A stretch of DNA of 64,000 bases from Ricordea florida (taxonomy: Eukaryota > Cnidaria > Anthozoa > Corallimorpharia > Ricordeidae): positions 15,524,633 through 15,588,632 of the forward strand of contig OX453276.1 of assembly GCA_949710005.1 (NCBI GenBank), in the 5' to 3' direction. Positions within the stretch are counted from its first letter, which is position 1; each line of letters opens with the position of its first letter. A program made the translations under genes and the position numbers. The notes beneath the pieces are model-generated. The model worked only from the letters and a program-made list of their open reading frames with translations, was not told where the DNA came from and made no database searches. Below, one piece after another: positions 11,787 to 23,589 of this stretch.

Positions 11787-12141
11787 ATGGCTGCTCGGCG
11801 TGAAGGCGATGATCATAATAGGAGTGTCATAATGTATGAGTGAAAAGAAAAATGCGTTCGATGTAAACATTACCAATACCCTAACGATTTCATGAAAGAT
11901 GGAAGAGAGTTAAAATGTTGTTCTAAGTGTCTAGAAAAACAGAATGAAGAATAAATGCCCACATGGGAAGGAAAGGTGTAAATGCGCAGAATGTAATGGA
12001 AGTCAAATGTGTCATCATAAAATAGTAAAATATGAATGGCGAATTTGTTCAGACTCGGTTAAATATAGCCTAATCAAATGGATCCGTAATTGTAGATCTT
12101 CTGATATGAAAAATAATCTATTGATGAAGATAGGTTTATAG
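11787..12141 (+). pseudogene. Decayed Polinton Cys/His zinc-repeat protein
   Basis: The frame from ATG 11787 hits TGA at 11841, then reads on with KCVRCKHYQYPNDF and CCSKC (paired CxxC motifs) to TAA at 11952. A shifted frame from ~11944 continues with NKCPHGKERCKCAECNGSQM, the Cys-x2-His-Gly-Lys...Cys repeat also seen at 49980-50200 in the intact Polinton. At least one stop and one frameshift. The repeats probably bind zinc; the role in Polintons is not established. It sits just past the 3' end of the integrase relic and belongs to the same dead element. Confidence 0.6.
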
Positions 12142-12329
12142 ACCGCTGCTTCTTAAGAGGGCTAGTTGAAGATTATGCTTTTTGCTACTACCAGGATTGT
12201 AATATCCGACTTCAAGTATATTAATTATGCTTCTGATATGGCTACTATAGAGAGATTGGACAACACTATTGGACATATAAAAAGAAATTGTGTCCTGTGC
12301 TGCAAGAGACGCAATACTATGAGGATATC

Positions 12330-13213
12330 TAATGCTTAAGTACCTGCTCGGTGGTAGTTCCGTGTCTTCCGGGGTCACTTGAAGCTGTTCTCTTACGAAT
12401 GCACGCCTCGGTCCACTTTTTAAATAATGGAACATGGGTTGATTTGGACTAAGAACATTTCTCTTTAATTCATAAGCATCAAGTGACCAATTCGGATCGG
12501 TTGCATGTTGGTAACCGTGGTTCATCTGTACCAACGGGACGTTTAAAGCGAACCTCCTTAATATCTACCTTCTCTAATTTTAATGCTTTAATTGGTTCTT
12601 TCCCAGTTAATCCAGTCGGAGTTGAATTCAGTGTCCTCATGATTGCAGGAAGCCTTTTTACCCAGATACTGGATCGATCCTCAATTAAAAATTCTTGCGA
12701 GTATTGGTGACTAAATAATTTCTCTGCCAGTGTCCGATTCTCCCGTTCCACAAATGCCTGTGACCTATGGTTCTCAGCTTCACTTCTTTGGACTAAAACC
12801 CTATGGCTCTCCATCAATTTCTTTGTTTCACCAAAAAAGTCCCGACCTGGATCGACCACTAAGGTCTTCGGCCATCTTAACTTCCTGGAATAAATTTTAC
12901 TGAACGCCCGTGAAACCTCACCGGAACCTTTTTAGGTTAAATGTTCAGCGTCCTTGTATCTACTAGCCACGTCTACTACTACTAATGCATATTTATACGT
13001 CTTACCTCTAAAACGATCATGGTGTAAGAACAATAAATCAGCTTGGTGAACTTCATTTGGCTTATCAACACTCCAATGTGGTCTAGGTAAATATCTGGGT
13101 GGTGGAAGATAGATTTGCCATATTGCCTGCTTTTCTAACCAATTTCTAGTTTCCGATTCACTTACATTTGCTTTATCAGCCAGTTTTTCCGGAATAACCC
13201 TTCCAATACCCAT
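12330..13213 (-). pseudogene. Decayed Polinton integrase
   Basis: Three consecutive minus-strand segments match the intact integrase at 57675-58649 along its whole length. The N-terminal part (from 13213) has HQADLLFLHHD and VVVDVASRYKDAE. The middle part has VVDPGRDFFGE and AFVERENRTLAEKLFSHQY. The C-terminal part has GPRRAFVREQLQV and PEDTELPP. A stop follows the first catalytic block and a frame change lies near 12500, so it is not functional. The start faces R2 and, beyond it, the capsid relic, the same divergent pair as in the intact element. The reading past PEDTELPP down to 12136 is outside the family length. Confidence 0.85.
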
Positions 13214-13276
13214 CTGTACTATAATAAATATTCGATAATTCCATTTAATTCCATTTTTAATCCATTACATTTTAAA

Positions 13277-16172
13277 CTAGAAATACGACTCCCGCAAAAA
13301 CCTCGCGAAGCTAGTTTTTGAAGAAGTCACAATGCTTTTATATTTTATTCTTTATTTTATTTTGTATTTTATTTTTTTATCAGCGTAATCCCCATTATTT
13401 TATTTGTTATGCTGTGTTTGACCAATTAGTGACACCTGGTGCAAATTACGTGATCAGTATACCGCTCAACACAGCACTTAAAAACTGACCTTCATTTAGC
13501 TCTTTCACTGCCACTGAGATTGCACCAGAGGGAATAGAAGTAACATTATTTATTATCTTGATTATCATAATAATATTCACTTAACACAAATTGAAAATGA
13601 TTGTAAATCTTTTGCAGGTGAAATCTTGAAGAGTTGATATGAATGCTTGTGTTTACCACGATGTAAAAAGCTGTGTTTTTTTTTTCTTTAGTTTTATTTT
13701 CTTAGTCTCTACTGCTTTGTCTTCTTTGTTGTACATCATTTTTAAACACAATATGTTCTTACACTGAGGATGAGTTGAATGCTCCAATTATTTTTTGTTT
13801 ATATTTTTTGGTTATAATTGCATGAGATTCATTGTAAGAAGAATCTTTTGATTAGATATTTTATTGTCTACTGCAGTCATTATTTCATTCCCGGGTAACC
13901 ACAATTGAGAGCATTATGAATATTGCATGTTTTAATTTGTGTACTCTTTTCAGTTGCAATAGTACCCCCAGTGGTAGATAGAAAAATTCCTCTTCCCTCA
14001 AAAGAGATGCCATATCAACAGAAGTGTGAGATACAATGTCATTACATAACAAAATTGGGGGTAAAACAATTGGACTCTACAAAAACTTTGAATAAAGGTT
14101 TGATAATAGTGAGTGCCGACTGTATAGTATGTGGTTGTGCTATTTTTAGGTCATATCATAAAAACAATACATGTAAGAAAGAGTTATTGAAATCTTAATA
14201 TGTTCAAAAAGATTGCTGCACTACATACTCCTGTAAAAAAATAATGTGAAATCAACATCAATCAGTCAAAAGTATATACCACATGAAAGTTTAATTGTGC
14301 TGTTACAGAAACAGGCAAAATATCCATACCCAACCAGAGAAGATTATATTATTTTGAATATATGAAAATTTCTATTATAAAAACTGCAGAAGAGAGATTT
14401 AATGTAAGGATGGTATTTCATCGAAAAAGTCATGGCAGCCAGAGGTATTGAACTGTAACCAATGACATATAGTAACGAGAAGCACTATCATTATATTATT
14501 ATCTATATTATTATCATTATTATTATCATTACTATTATGATTACTGGTATTGATATTATTATTATTATTATTATTGTTATATTTTTATGTTAAACATAAT
14601 ATATTTTTATAGGGTGGGATGCATGTCCTAATCTTGGTAAAGGTATTGTTACTCTACTACTATATATATAAGCAATACAAAAATCTGCTTAATAGGCTTT
14701 CCATCAGAGGTGGTAGTAATCAAAACAGCTCCAAACAATACCATTTCTTCTTTAATGCTTAGAATCTAGTGCAGTCATTTGTCTATTTGTGTGGAAAATC
14801 ATTATTGAAAGCATACTTTAGGGCATTTAGGAAACTTGAAACACTTGTTACTACATACAGCACACTTGCAATGAATATATGAGAAAGATTATAAACATTT
14901 TGGCATTACAAAATTTATTTTCTTCTTTATAAAGTTTTTCCAATCTAACAGGTTAACTGCATCTTGTGGTTGTTATTAAATATTGATATTTGACATCATA
15001 AAAATGAAGTAAACAGCAGAAAGTAACAAAGTTAATATGTTATGTCTAACTTTGCAAATTAAGGCTTGAATTAACATTTCATTTGTGGAAAAAGGGCAGG
15101 GGTTCTAGATAGCAATATTATCATTGGGGGGGGGGGGGGGGGTCTTTGAACTCTAAGGTAAAACTGACCCATTGTGAAAAGGCTATGAAACTTGTTGTCT
15201 CTACGCAATATTATTGAAACCTTTCAATCAGAGAATACATACATATATATATATATAGCAACGAGAAATACTACTCAGAATTCAGTAATCACGTTTGCTT
15301 TATTTTGAAATGATCGTATTGATCACTGATAATATTTCAGAACCAGTACTTTATAGTGACACTGGGTATATATTCTGTTGAAAATATTAAACATAACTGC
15401 TAGATCAAGAAAATTTATAATATTTTCACTGTTGCAATGATATCAGATCACATCGTTATAAATGATTGCTATAACAACTGCAACTCTCTGTGTTGGGAAT
15501 TTCCTCAAAATGGAAACGCTATCGTTTTATTATGAAAAATACCTACTTACATTCTCTTGTAATCTGTTGGTCGTCTTCCGATTCCGTTTTTAGACTAACA
15601 GAATTATTTTCCAGAGACATCTACAATCGTTGAAGTCGTTCTTACTCGGTGTCCGTTCTAAGTCGTTTCGCTAAATGTAGTACGCCAATATATTTCGTTA
15701 TGTAATCGTTCACTCATGTCCTGTATTTCTATCAATAACACATTCAAATTCAAAACTAACTTGGTTGAATTCCTGATCCTTTTCCCTTCTGTTTCGTTTG
15801 CCTTTATCTGGAGCGAGCAGTTGTTGTCTTTCCTGCGATGTCTGTCGTTATTCTCCCTGCTGTCGTTTCTCTATCCCTGCTTTGAGTCGTGCTTTCCTTG
15901 TATTGATTTTCACGGTATTCGAATTTACAAACAATTCTTTCAATAATTTTTACTCGGCGACGATCTCGTGCTAATCTTTCTTGAATATCTTGGAGATCAT
16001 CTTGCTGGGATGTACTTCCAGGACGAGTGAAATCGGTTTACACAAAATTTACATTACTTTCAAAAAGGCATCTCCGAAATCCCGGCGGAAATTCAGCAGT
16101 TCTCAAGTGTGGTACATTGCCAGGTAACCTGGCCTGCGAACGGACACCTTTAAAATATAGATATATATAAAC

Positions 16173-16203
<31 letters not shown>

Positions 16204-16317
16204 CATATATAAAAATTCTCGGCTCGATTTACTCGGGCTTGCGAGCCACGTGGTCTGACCGAACGCGACACGATTAGTAACCTCGCTACGCTCGGCCTTC
16301 GGCCTCGCTTCGCGAGG
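13277..16317 (+). mobile_element. Repeat R2, ~3.04 kb, inverted partner of R1
   Basis: Starts CTAGAAATACGACTCCCGC and ends CCTCGCTTCGCGAGG. It matches R1 in reverse complement over nearly its full length (for example the ATAATA tracts, the 17-base G run at 15126 against the C run in R1, and the (TA)n near 16160-16215). It was inserted between the integrase start (13213) and the capsid start (16320) of the dead Polinton. The relic coding stretch (minus strand ~15600-16060) includes DDLQDIQERLARDRRRV. Confidence 0.75.
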
Positions 16318-16319
16318 AA

Positions 16320-16407
16320 ATGACGCAATCAGTGAGTGACAAATTAGACCCTACTGTGAATCCAAAGGTTCCGTTTGGTTTGAAAGCGGAATCAACGATC
16401 CATAGAA
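16320..16407 (+). pseudogene. Decayed Polinton capsid protein, N-terminal fragment
   Basis: Begins ATGACGCAATCAG and codes ~29 residues ending near FGLKAESTIHR, matching the N-terminus of the intact 411-residue protein (57625-56390), which has LGLKAESSLNR. The frame is cut by R3 at 16408 and resumes at 18993. It starts 2 bases after R2, so R2 also separated it from its promoter. Confidence 0.8.
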
Positions 16408-18992
16408 CTAGAAATACGACTCCCGCAAAACCTCGCGAAGCTAGTTTGTAAAGGACTCCTAATGGTTTTTCCTATGAGGTATAAAACCCCAATTTACGTA
16501 TTTACTTATTATTATATTATTTTTACTTTTTGTACTTTCTCATTTTTTGCAATTATCATGATTATTATTATCGTATTATTATCATTATCATTTTTAATAT
16601 TATTACTGGTATTGATATTATTATTAGTATTGTTATTTTTTATGTTTAACATAATATACTGTTATTGGGTTGGGGTGTATGTCCTAATCTGGGAAAAGGT
16701 ATTGTTCCTCTACAACTACATGCAATTCTGTTTTTCTTGTGAATAGGGTTTGTATCATAGGAAGTAAAAATTACTCAACTCTGAACAATACCATTTCTTC
16801 TTTTAAGCTTAGAATCTAGTCATGGTTGCCACAGCCATAAGATCTTTAAATTTCCTGACTTTTCCCTGACAAATGTAAAATTTCCCTTACCAACTAAATT
16901 AGAAAAGTCACAAATTAGTCCTGGTAGTGACCTCCAACCTCCTCTCACAACCAACCTCTCCACCCATTTATTTAATATGCTTTCAGAAAGTCACATACAG
17001 TGTACGTGGATTGATAGTTTCTTACGATAACCAATTCATGGAAAAAGGATTGATTTTCTTGGAAACCCAAAATCAGCTTGTCATTTAATTCTACCAATCC
17101 AACACATTTCATGTCACATTCTTGACCACACCAAACCAAAGCTGAATTGGCAAGAAATAAATTAGTAGTATTAAATTTCACTTTTCCCTGACTTGATTTG
17201 AAATTCCCTTACTTTTCACTGACCTTGAAGAATTTTTTCCCTTACCATTTTCTGACCTGTGGCAATCATGCCAGTGCAGTCATTTGTCCATACAGTTAGT
17301 GTGGAAAATCATGATTGAAAGCATAGGGCATTTAGGAAACTTCAAAGACTTGTTATTACATACAGCACCCTTGCAATGAATACATAAAACAGCAAACCGA
17401 AAAACAGCTAAAACTTTTAGCATTTCAAACTTTAGTTTCTCCCTTGTAGAGTTTTTCCAATGTAAAAGGTCAACTGCATATTGTGGTTGTTATTAAATAT
17501 TTGTATTTGACATCATTAAAATGAATTAAACAGCATTAAGGAAAAAGGTTAAGATGTTGTCTTATTTTGCAAATTAGGGCTTAAATTAACTTTTCATTTG
17601 TGGGAAAAGGGTGGGTGCTAAGAGAGTAATTCCCAGGAATGCATGGAACTCAAAGGTAAAAACCCATTTTGAAATGGCTATGGAACTTGTCTGTCCCAAC
17701 GAAACTTTTTAATTACGTAATACATATATGTAGCAAAGAAATAGAGCAAAGAGAAATACTACTCAGAAGTCCGTAACGACATCTGCTTTATTTACAAATA
17801 ATTGCATTGAACAGTGATAATATTGCAGAACCGGTAACTTATTGTTTGGTATCTATTCTGTTGAAAATGCTGAACATAACTGCTACATCAAACAAATCTA
17901 CAATATATTTTCACTGTTGCAATGATATCAGATCACATAATTATAAATAATTGCTATCACAACTGCAATCTCTGTATTGGGAATTTCTTTCAAATGGAAG
18001 GCAAACGTTTCACTACGAAAAATACCTACTTGCATTCTCATTGCAGTATTAATACTACGTGACTGTCATCTTTCATTCCTTTGCGGTTGGTTTCTGTTTC
18101 CCCTTTCCTGGCACTTTTTTCACGACGATATGGTAATCTGTTTTGTCGTTCGTCTTCTGATTCTGGCTCCTACTCCGTGTACCAGCACAGATGACGTAAA
18201 ACAAAGCCAGACAATAACAAACATGTTACTGAATAATTTTACACACAATGATGAAACAATGCGCTACGTCATCTGTGCCGGTACACGGAGTAGGAGCCCT
18301 GATTCTGTCTGCATGCTGGAAGTCGTTCCTACTCGGTTTCCGTTCTAAGTCATTTTGCTAAATTTTGTTCGCCAATTTCGTTATGTAATCGCTTGCTCAT
18401 GTCCTGTATACCTAAAACGAGTCTTTGTTTCTATCCATAACAAATTCAATATCCAATCTAACTTGATGGTAACTTGAGGGTATTCCTGGTCCTTTTCCTT
18501 GCTGATTCCTTTGTTTTTTTTGAGCGAGCAGTTCTTGTCTTAGCTGCGATGTCTCTTGTTATCGTCCCTACCGTCGTTTCTCAATCTCTGCTTTGAGTCG
18601 CCGCTTCCCGTGTGCATTTTTTGCGGCATTCAAACTTACTCGACGACGATCTCTCACCATTCTTTCTTGTATATGTCGGAGATCTTCTTGCTGGGATGTA
18701 CTTCCAAGACGAGTGAAATCGGTTTCCACAAAATTCGCATTATTTTCAAAACATCATTCAAGGAATTCGTAATGTCGGAATTTCACATGGAGTAATGTTG
18801 CCAGGTAACCTGGCCTGCGAACGGACACCTTTAAAATATAGATATATATAAACATATATATAAATATATATATATATACATATATAAAAACTCTCGGCTC
18901 GATTTTTTCGGGCTTGCGAGCCACGTGGTCTGACCGGAACCGACACGATTAGTAACCTCGCTACGCTCGGCCTTCGGCCTCGCTTCGCGAGG
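16408..18992 (+). mobile_element. Repeat R3, diverged ~2.58 kb copy inside the capsid relic
   Basis: Same termini as R2 (CTAGAAATACGACTCCCGC at the left, CTTCGCGAGG at the right) and the same internal order, but more diverged and shorter. It interrupts the capsid coding sequence exactly, so its ends are defined by the resumption of the reading frame at 18993 (AATTACTTTC). Left flank ...CATAGAA, right flank AATTAC...: apparent target duplication only AA. A 134 bp MITE sits within it. The minus-strand relic at 18560-18740 has EDLRHIQERMVRDRRRVSLN. Confidence 0.75.
18165..18298. mobile_element. 134 bp MITE with 8 bp duplication (hAT-like)
   Basis: Perfect terminal inverted repeat GGCTCCTACTCCGTGTACC at 18165 and its complement ending at 18298; the match continues inward through CAGATGACGTA with one mismatch. 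Both sides carry CTGATTCT (18157-18164 and 18299-18306), an 8 bp duplication as hAT elements make. It lies inside R3, so it is younger than that insertion. Confidence 0.8.
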
Positions 18993-19770
18993 AATTACTT
19001 TCAATCCTTCTTCGGAGAATCCCGGAGAAACGGTACCTGTGAATATTCCTAACTTATCCCAACATATGGTGATTGTTCCTAACAGTGTATGTCTGGTCTT
19101 TGATTTCACCGTTTCCGGTCACGATAACAATCGTCAACAATCTTGGACGAAATCTAGTGACGGATCTTAAAGTCTCCTTTGGTGGAGAAACACTACAAGA
19201 CACGAAACGATGTGACTTATCTGCAACATATCATGATTTGTTTCTAACGAAAGAACAACGTCAGGATCGATTAAGATAGGGGATATCCTCTGAAATTAGA
19301 GAAAATTACGAAGTTCTGCTAAAGATGGTGATAAATCCAAACCGGAAGAACGGTTACTAGCTCATATACATGGAACGAAATATTGTATCCCACTAGACCA
19401 CCCTATCCTTAGAAATAACGGTGTCTTCTATCCCTTCGGGTTAAAGCACGCTTTAACATTTGGTATAACACTAGCAGCAGTAGGATATATTGTGATGTAT
19501 TCGGGTGCCACAAAACCACCAGATTACAAAATAGATAATCTGGAACTGGAATACGAATGGATTTATAGTGACTATCTAGCGAATCAAGCCCTTTCCGCCT
19601 ACCAAGTGCGTAAAGGATTTTTTTTACGAAAACATTAATTTATATAAGACATTTCCAGTTTCCGGGAAGAGTGATAGAATCATGAACCTTCATATTAGTA
19701 CACCTAGACGTTCCATGACAGGTATATTGTTGTTATTTATGTATGCTCATGATCCAGCACAACGCTTCAG
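18993..19770 (+). pseudogene. Decayed Polinton capsid protein, continuation
   Basis: Resumes with ITFNPSSENPGETV and VIVPNSVCLVFDFTVSGHDN, colinear with the intact capsid protein at 57625-56390. It passes through several stops and shifts (near 19140, 19279, 19300-19480), then YQVRKGFFYEN-like and RRSMTGILLLFM blocks at 19590-19740. Homology stops near 19770, where BEL/Pao sequence on the other strand begins; the last ~120 residues of the protein are missing. The 19073-19279 frame is only a piece of this. Confidence 0.8.
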
Positions 19771-19789
19771 TGGGCGATTCAGAAATAAT

Positions 19790-21600
19790 CATTGTAGTTT
19801 CTTCTCTGGCGTGTCTCGCTTGTCAGCTCTGTAAATATTCTTTGCTCCACCTGCTCCAGACCTCGTTTGTAATATGTTGTACACGCCTCCAGCGTCGCTG
19901 GCAATAAACATCTTCTCTTTGAAACTTCCCTGAAGGAGGAAGAGTAAGCTTAGTCTTGCCGGTGAGAAGGATACTGGGTGTTAGTGACAACAGAGACAGT
20001 GGGTCACTTAGGGTCTCGGTAGTAAGAGGGTGACCGTTTATAACAGCTTCGACTTCACATAACAGAGTTCGCAACGATTCGTCGTCTAAGCTGTGACCAT
20101 GTTGTCTCATAAGCGCTACCATAATGTTCCGTAACGATAGGATTTGTTGCTCCCAAGCACCTCCAAAGTTGCTTGCTGTAGCAGGGTTTCTGATCCAATC
20201 GATATTGCGTTCAAGCATTCTGCCCTTATCTTCTCATCATCCATTTCTTGGAGGGTCCTCCTTAACTCCTTTTCGGCTCCAACAAAGTTGGTCCCCTAAT
20301 CACTGCGAACTTCTCGTATTGGTTCTCTTCGAGCGATAACGCGCCGTAGTGCTTACAAGAACGAATCTGTTTCCATGGAGTGTGCTACTTCAATGTGTAT
20401 CGCAAGACTAGCCATGCAAGTGAATAAGGTTCCGTATCCTTTCACTTCTCTCCTGCCTTCCTTAACGTACCAAGGGCCAAAACAGTCCCCCGCGTAGTAT
20501 GAGAATGGTGGCGCGGGCTCAACACGCGAATTTGGGAGGTTGATCATTTTCTGTTCTGCAGCAGTACCACGTAGATAGCGACATCTGACACACTTTGAGA
20601 TAAAGCATCTAACTGCTGCATTCCTATTAATAATCCAGGAACGATCTGAACGAAGTTCATTTAATGTCCCCCTCTTCCACTGTGATGAGTTTTCTAATGG
20701 GCGTGGCGGATGATCAACTCTGTGATATGGCCAGTCCTTGGTAAGATGACAGGGTTCTTAAGACTGTCTACCAGGTTAGCCTTCGTTAACCGACCTCCTA
20801 CTCGAAGCACTCCGATAGCATCCATGTATGGATCAAGGGCGTTAAGGCTGCTAGGTTTCTTCAAAAAGGCTTTCCTTTCTTTGTCACACTGACGAACTTT
20901 ACGCACACCTTCAGTCTGCGCTTGAAATTCTTTCAAGGTCTTCACTTCCTTTTCAAAGCCATTAGTTTGTACGAGCTTAAGGATTTCTTCTTTTGCTTGT
21001 TCTACGTCTTGGACCATAATGCGTGTAGCAGGGGAACTTTCAGCTTTACGACTCAGTCCGTTAATTTGAGGGTCTTCATCAACCGGGAGGTTCCTGTTTG
21101 CTGTCTGTTGATGCTCATCCTTAGACGCCGTTTGTATCCATGCAGAGGGCAACTGCGGTCTTTAACCTTTACCAGTTGGAGAATCTTTCAAATCTGCTTA
21201 GCATGCTTCCGTGCTCTTCTATTACTGTGGTGTTAGTTGTGACCTTTATAACTTCTGGCGAACTCTCTTGGATCTCATTTTCATACGAGCCTTGTCGAGG
21301 CCACTGATCCTCTTTCTGCTTCAAGAATTCTGGGCCCCTAATCCATTGCGACGTTCGTATAAATTTTTCGGTATTCACTCCCCTTGATCCTTCATCTGCC
21401 GGGTTGGATTCAGACTCCACGTACCGCCACTGCTCGGGTGAAGTTTGGTCACGGATGAACTGCACTCTATTTGCAACATACACATGGAATCGTCGAGATT
21501 CGTTACTGATAAACCCGAGGACGACCGTGCTATCTGTCCAGTAAAGGTCTTGAAGTTCTTTGTAATCTAACTGTTCTTTCAGCACGCTTGCAACTCTTAC
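19790..21600 (-). pseudogene. BEL/Pao RNase H-integrase region (copy 1)
   Basis: Segments: 21585-21169 (RNase H-like, DLYWTDSTVVLGFISNESRRF); 21152-20694 (the linker with ALDPYMDAIGVLRVGGRL, the HHCC neighbourhood before integrase); 20547-20353 (integrase core, GDCFGPWYVKEG and LAIHIEVAHSMETDSF); 20218-19823 (core end and tail with NFGGAWEQQI and VQHITNEVWSRW). The catalytic glutamate of the third motif is read in FGGAWEQ. Frame changes between 20353 and 20220 and near 20560-20690 make it non-functional. Confidence 0.8.
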
Positions 21601-23584
21601 TGAAACGGTAGTTGCTGTAAGTTCAAGCAGTGGTGCTACACGGGCCTTACCCAGTACTTATGAACAATGAATTCTGCCGTTTTCATCAACCAATCTGAGA
21701 TAAAAGCATTGTCCGTATCCAGTCTGTGATGCGTCTCACATGTTATGTAACTGTGTAGTAACAATTCTTCCAAAATGAGGAGACTTGACGTTTCTTGACA
21801 TGTCGAGCTGCTCAAGAAGCGGCAATTGACTCCTTCACCTTTCCCACTTGGCAAGAACTTCTCCATCGATTGGTTTGTCCCAGCCTTTCCCATGACAGAT
21901 CTCTTGAAGTATCTGTTTTCCAACAAGGACGACAGGTGCAATAAGCCCTAGTGGATCGAAGATCGTACTTACGGTTGCCAGTATACCTCTGCGGGTGCAT
22001 GGCTTGTCCTTTACCTCTATTCTGAATTTAAACGCATCTGACTCTATACACCAATGTACGCCCAGCGCTCTCTCTATTAGTAACTTGTCAATGCTTAAGT
22101 CTAAGCCCTTGATTTCTTTTGCTCTATCTTCAGGCGATACCGATATCATCACCTCTCGACTGTTGCTGACGAACTTTGTGAGGTTGAATCCTCCCTTTGC
22201 ACACATCCCTTTAACAGCTTGTACGATTTCTATGGCATCCTTTTCTGTTGGGACCGATCTCAGTGCATCGTCAACGTAGACGTTTTTCTTAGTGTTCCGA
22301 CAGTTCTTGCACCAAACGCCTTTTCACCGTCTTCGGCTGTGCGTTTCAGGGCAAAGTTGACACCAGTGATAAACCAGCTCCGAAAAGATTCACCGTCATG
22401 CTGTACTCTTGAGGCTCTTCCGTTAAGTTTCCATCTGGCCACCACAAGAAGCGAAAGAAATTTTGATCCTCCTTCTTTACCTTGACTTGGAAGACATCCG
22501 CCTTGAAGGCTACTCTCTCCTTACTGAATCTGGTGAGCACTCCAGTTAGCTTGCTTGAAAGATCGGGCCCTTGTAATAGGTGGTCATTGAGTGATTCTCC
22601 CTGGTAAGGAGCTCAACAATCGAATACTACGCGGATGCTGTTAGGTTTTTTAGGGTGGTATACCCCGTGGTGAGGTAGGTACCACACCTTTCCTTCTTTA
22701 GGGGGTAGCTCTTCAGCACTGACCTTTCGGGCATATCCCTTCTTTATGATTTCAGACATGAAGCTGACGTACTCGTGAAACCACTTGAGGTGTTAGCTGT
22801 CCTTTGATCATTCTCTTGCCAACGATGTATTCTTTCACATCATCATCTTTGCTGTTTTTACTTGACTACTGCTTTTGTGTCTTACAGGACCGTTAACGTA
22901 CCATCCCAGTAATGATCGAACTCCGTAAGGATCATTCTCGTTTCCGCCAATAACATCTCTCGGTCGCAATGCACCAGGGCAGTTCAGTCCGATTAGAAGT
23001 CCTACTTCGCCACTGTCCATGCAAGCTGGTATGCGCTTGCTAATTTGCCGCAGGTGAGGCCATTCTTGTACTCTTTCGGGCTTCGGAATTTCGTCACGAT
23101 CCGTTGGAATCTGTCGTCTGACGTAGGTTCTGGGAAGGGCTAAGCTAACTTCGTTCTCCTGAAAGTGAGAAGTCACTAAACCATCGATAGCCTTAGTGTC
23201 GCTTTCTTGGGTGCCATGCATAGTAGTGAGCAGAAGTTTGCTTTCAATTCCTTTAACTCCAAGATTTCTTAAATAATCTTCTTTAATAAACGTTCCACCA
23301 CTGGCATTATCAGGCAGAGCATAAACGCATATCCTGTTGTTTGGATTGTCCTTGTCGTTCAACCATATTGGGACGATACCCATAGTAACCGGAATATTAC
23401 CAGCTTCGGTCACATTGCAGATTGTGTTACACGCATTGATAATTTGATCTTCCCTTCCTGTTTCTGATTCCTTATGTTGGGTGTTCCTTCCTTCTGTTTT
23501 CACTTCGTCTGACTTGCGGTTGTAATCGTGAAGTGAAGTTGGGTGTTTCTTATTACAGGTCTTGCAGGATCTTATATTCTGCAA
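21600..23584 (-). pseudogene. BEL/Pao protease and reverse transcriptase (copy 1)
   Basis: The segment from 23584 to 22835 has the last gag Cys residues (CKTCNKKH), then the A17-type protease with YALPDNASGGTFI as active-site region, GLNCPGALRPRDV and GVRSLLGWYVNGP. RT pieces follow in several frames; the YVDD box is read in NVYVDDALRSV near 22255-22300, with thumb/connection text from 22206 (ERALGVHWC, STIFDPLGLIAPV). Breaks near 22620-22830, 22540, 22260 and 21830. The product would be the polyprotein core of a Pao-family element. Confidence 0.8.
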
Positions 23585-23589
23585 AACCT

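Noticed and set aside
12136..12330. Extended C-terminus of the integrase relic
   Set aside because: The intact integrase ends shortly after PEDTELPP; the further open frame is read-through after loss of the stop.
8782..16317. R1 and R2 as terminal repeats of the decayed Polinton
   Set aside because: R2 and R3 interrupt Polinton genes internally, and the termini do not resemble AGT...ACT ends, so they are later insertions.
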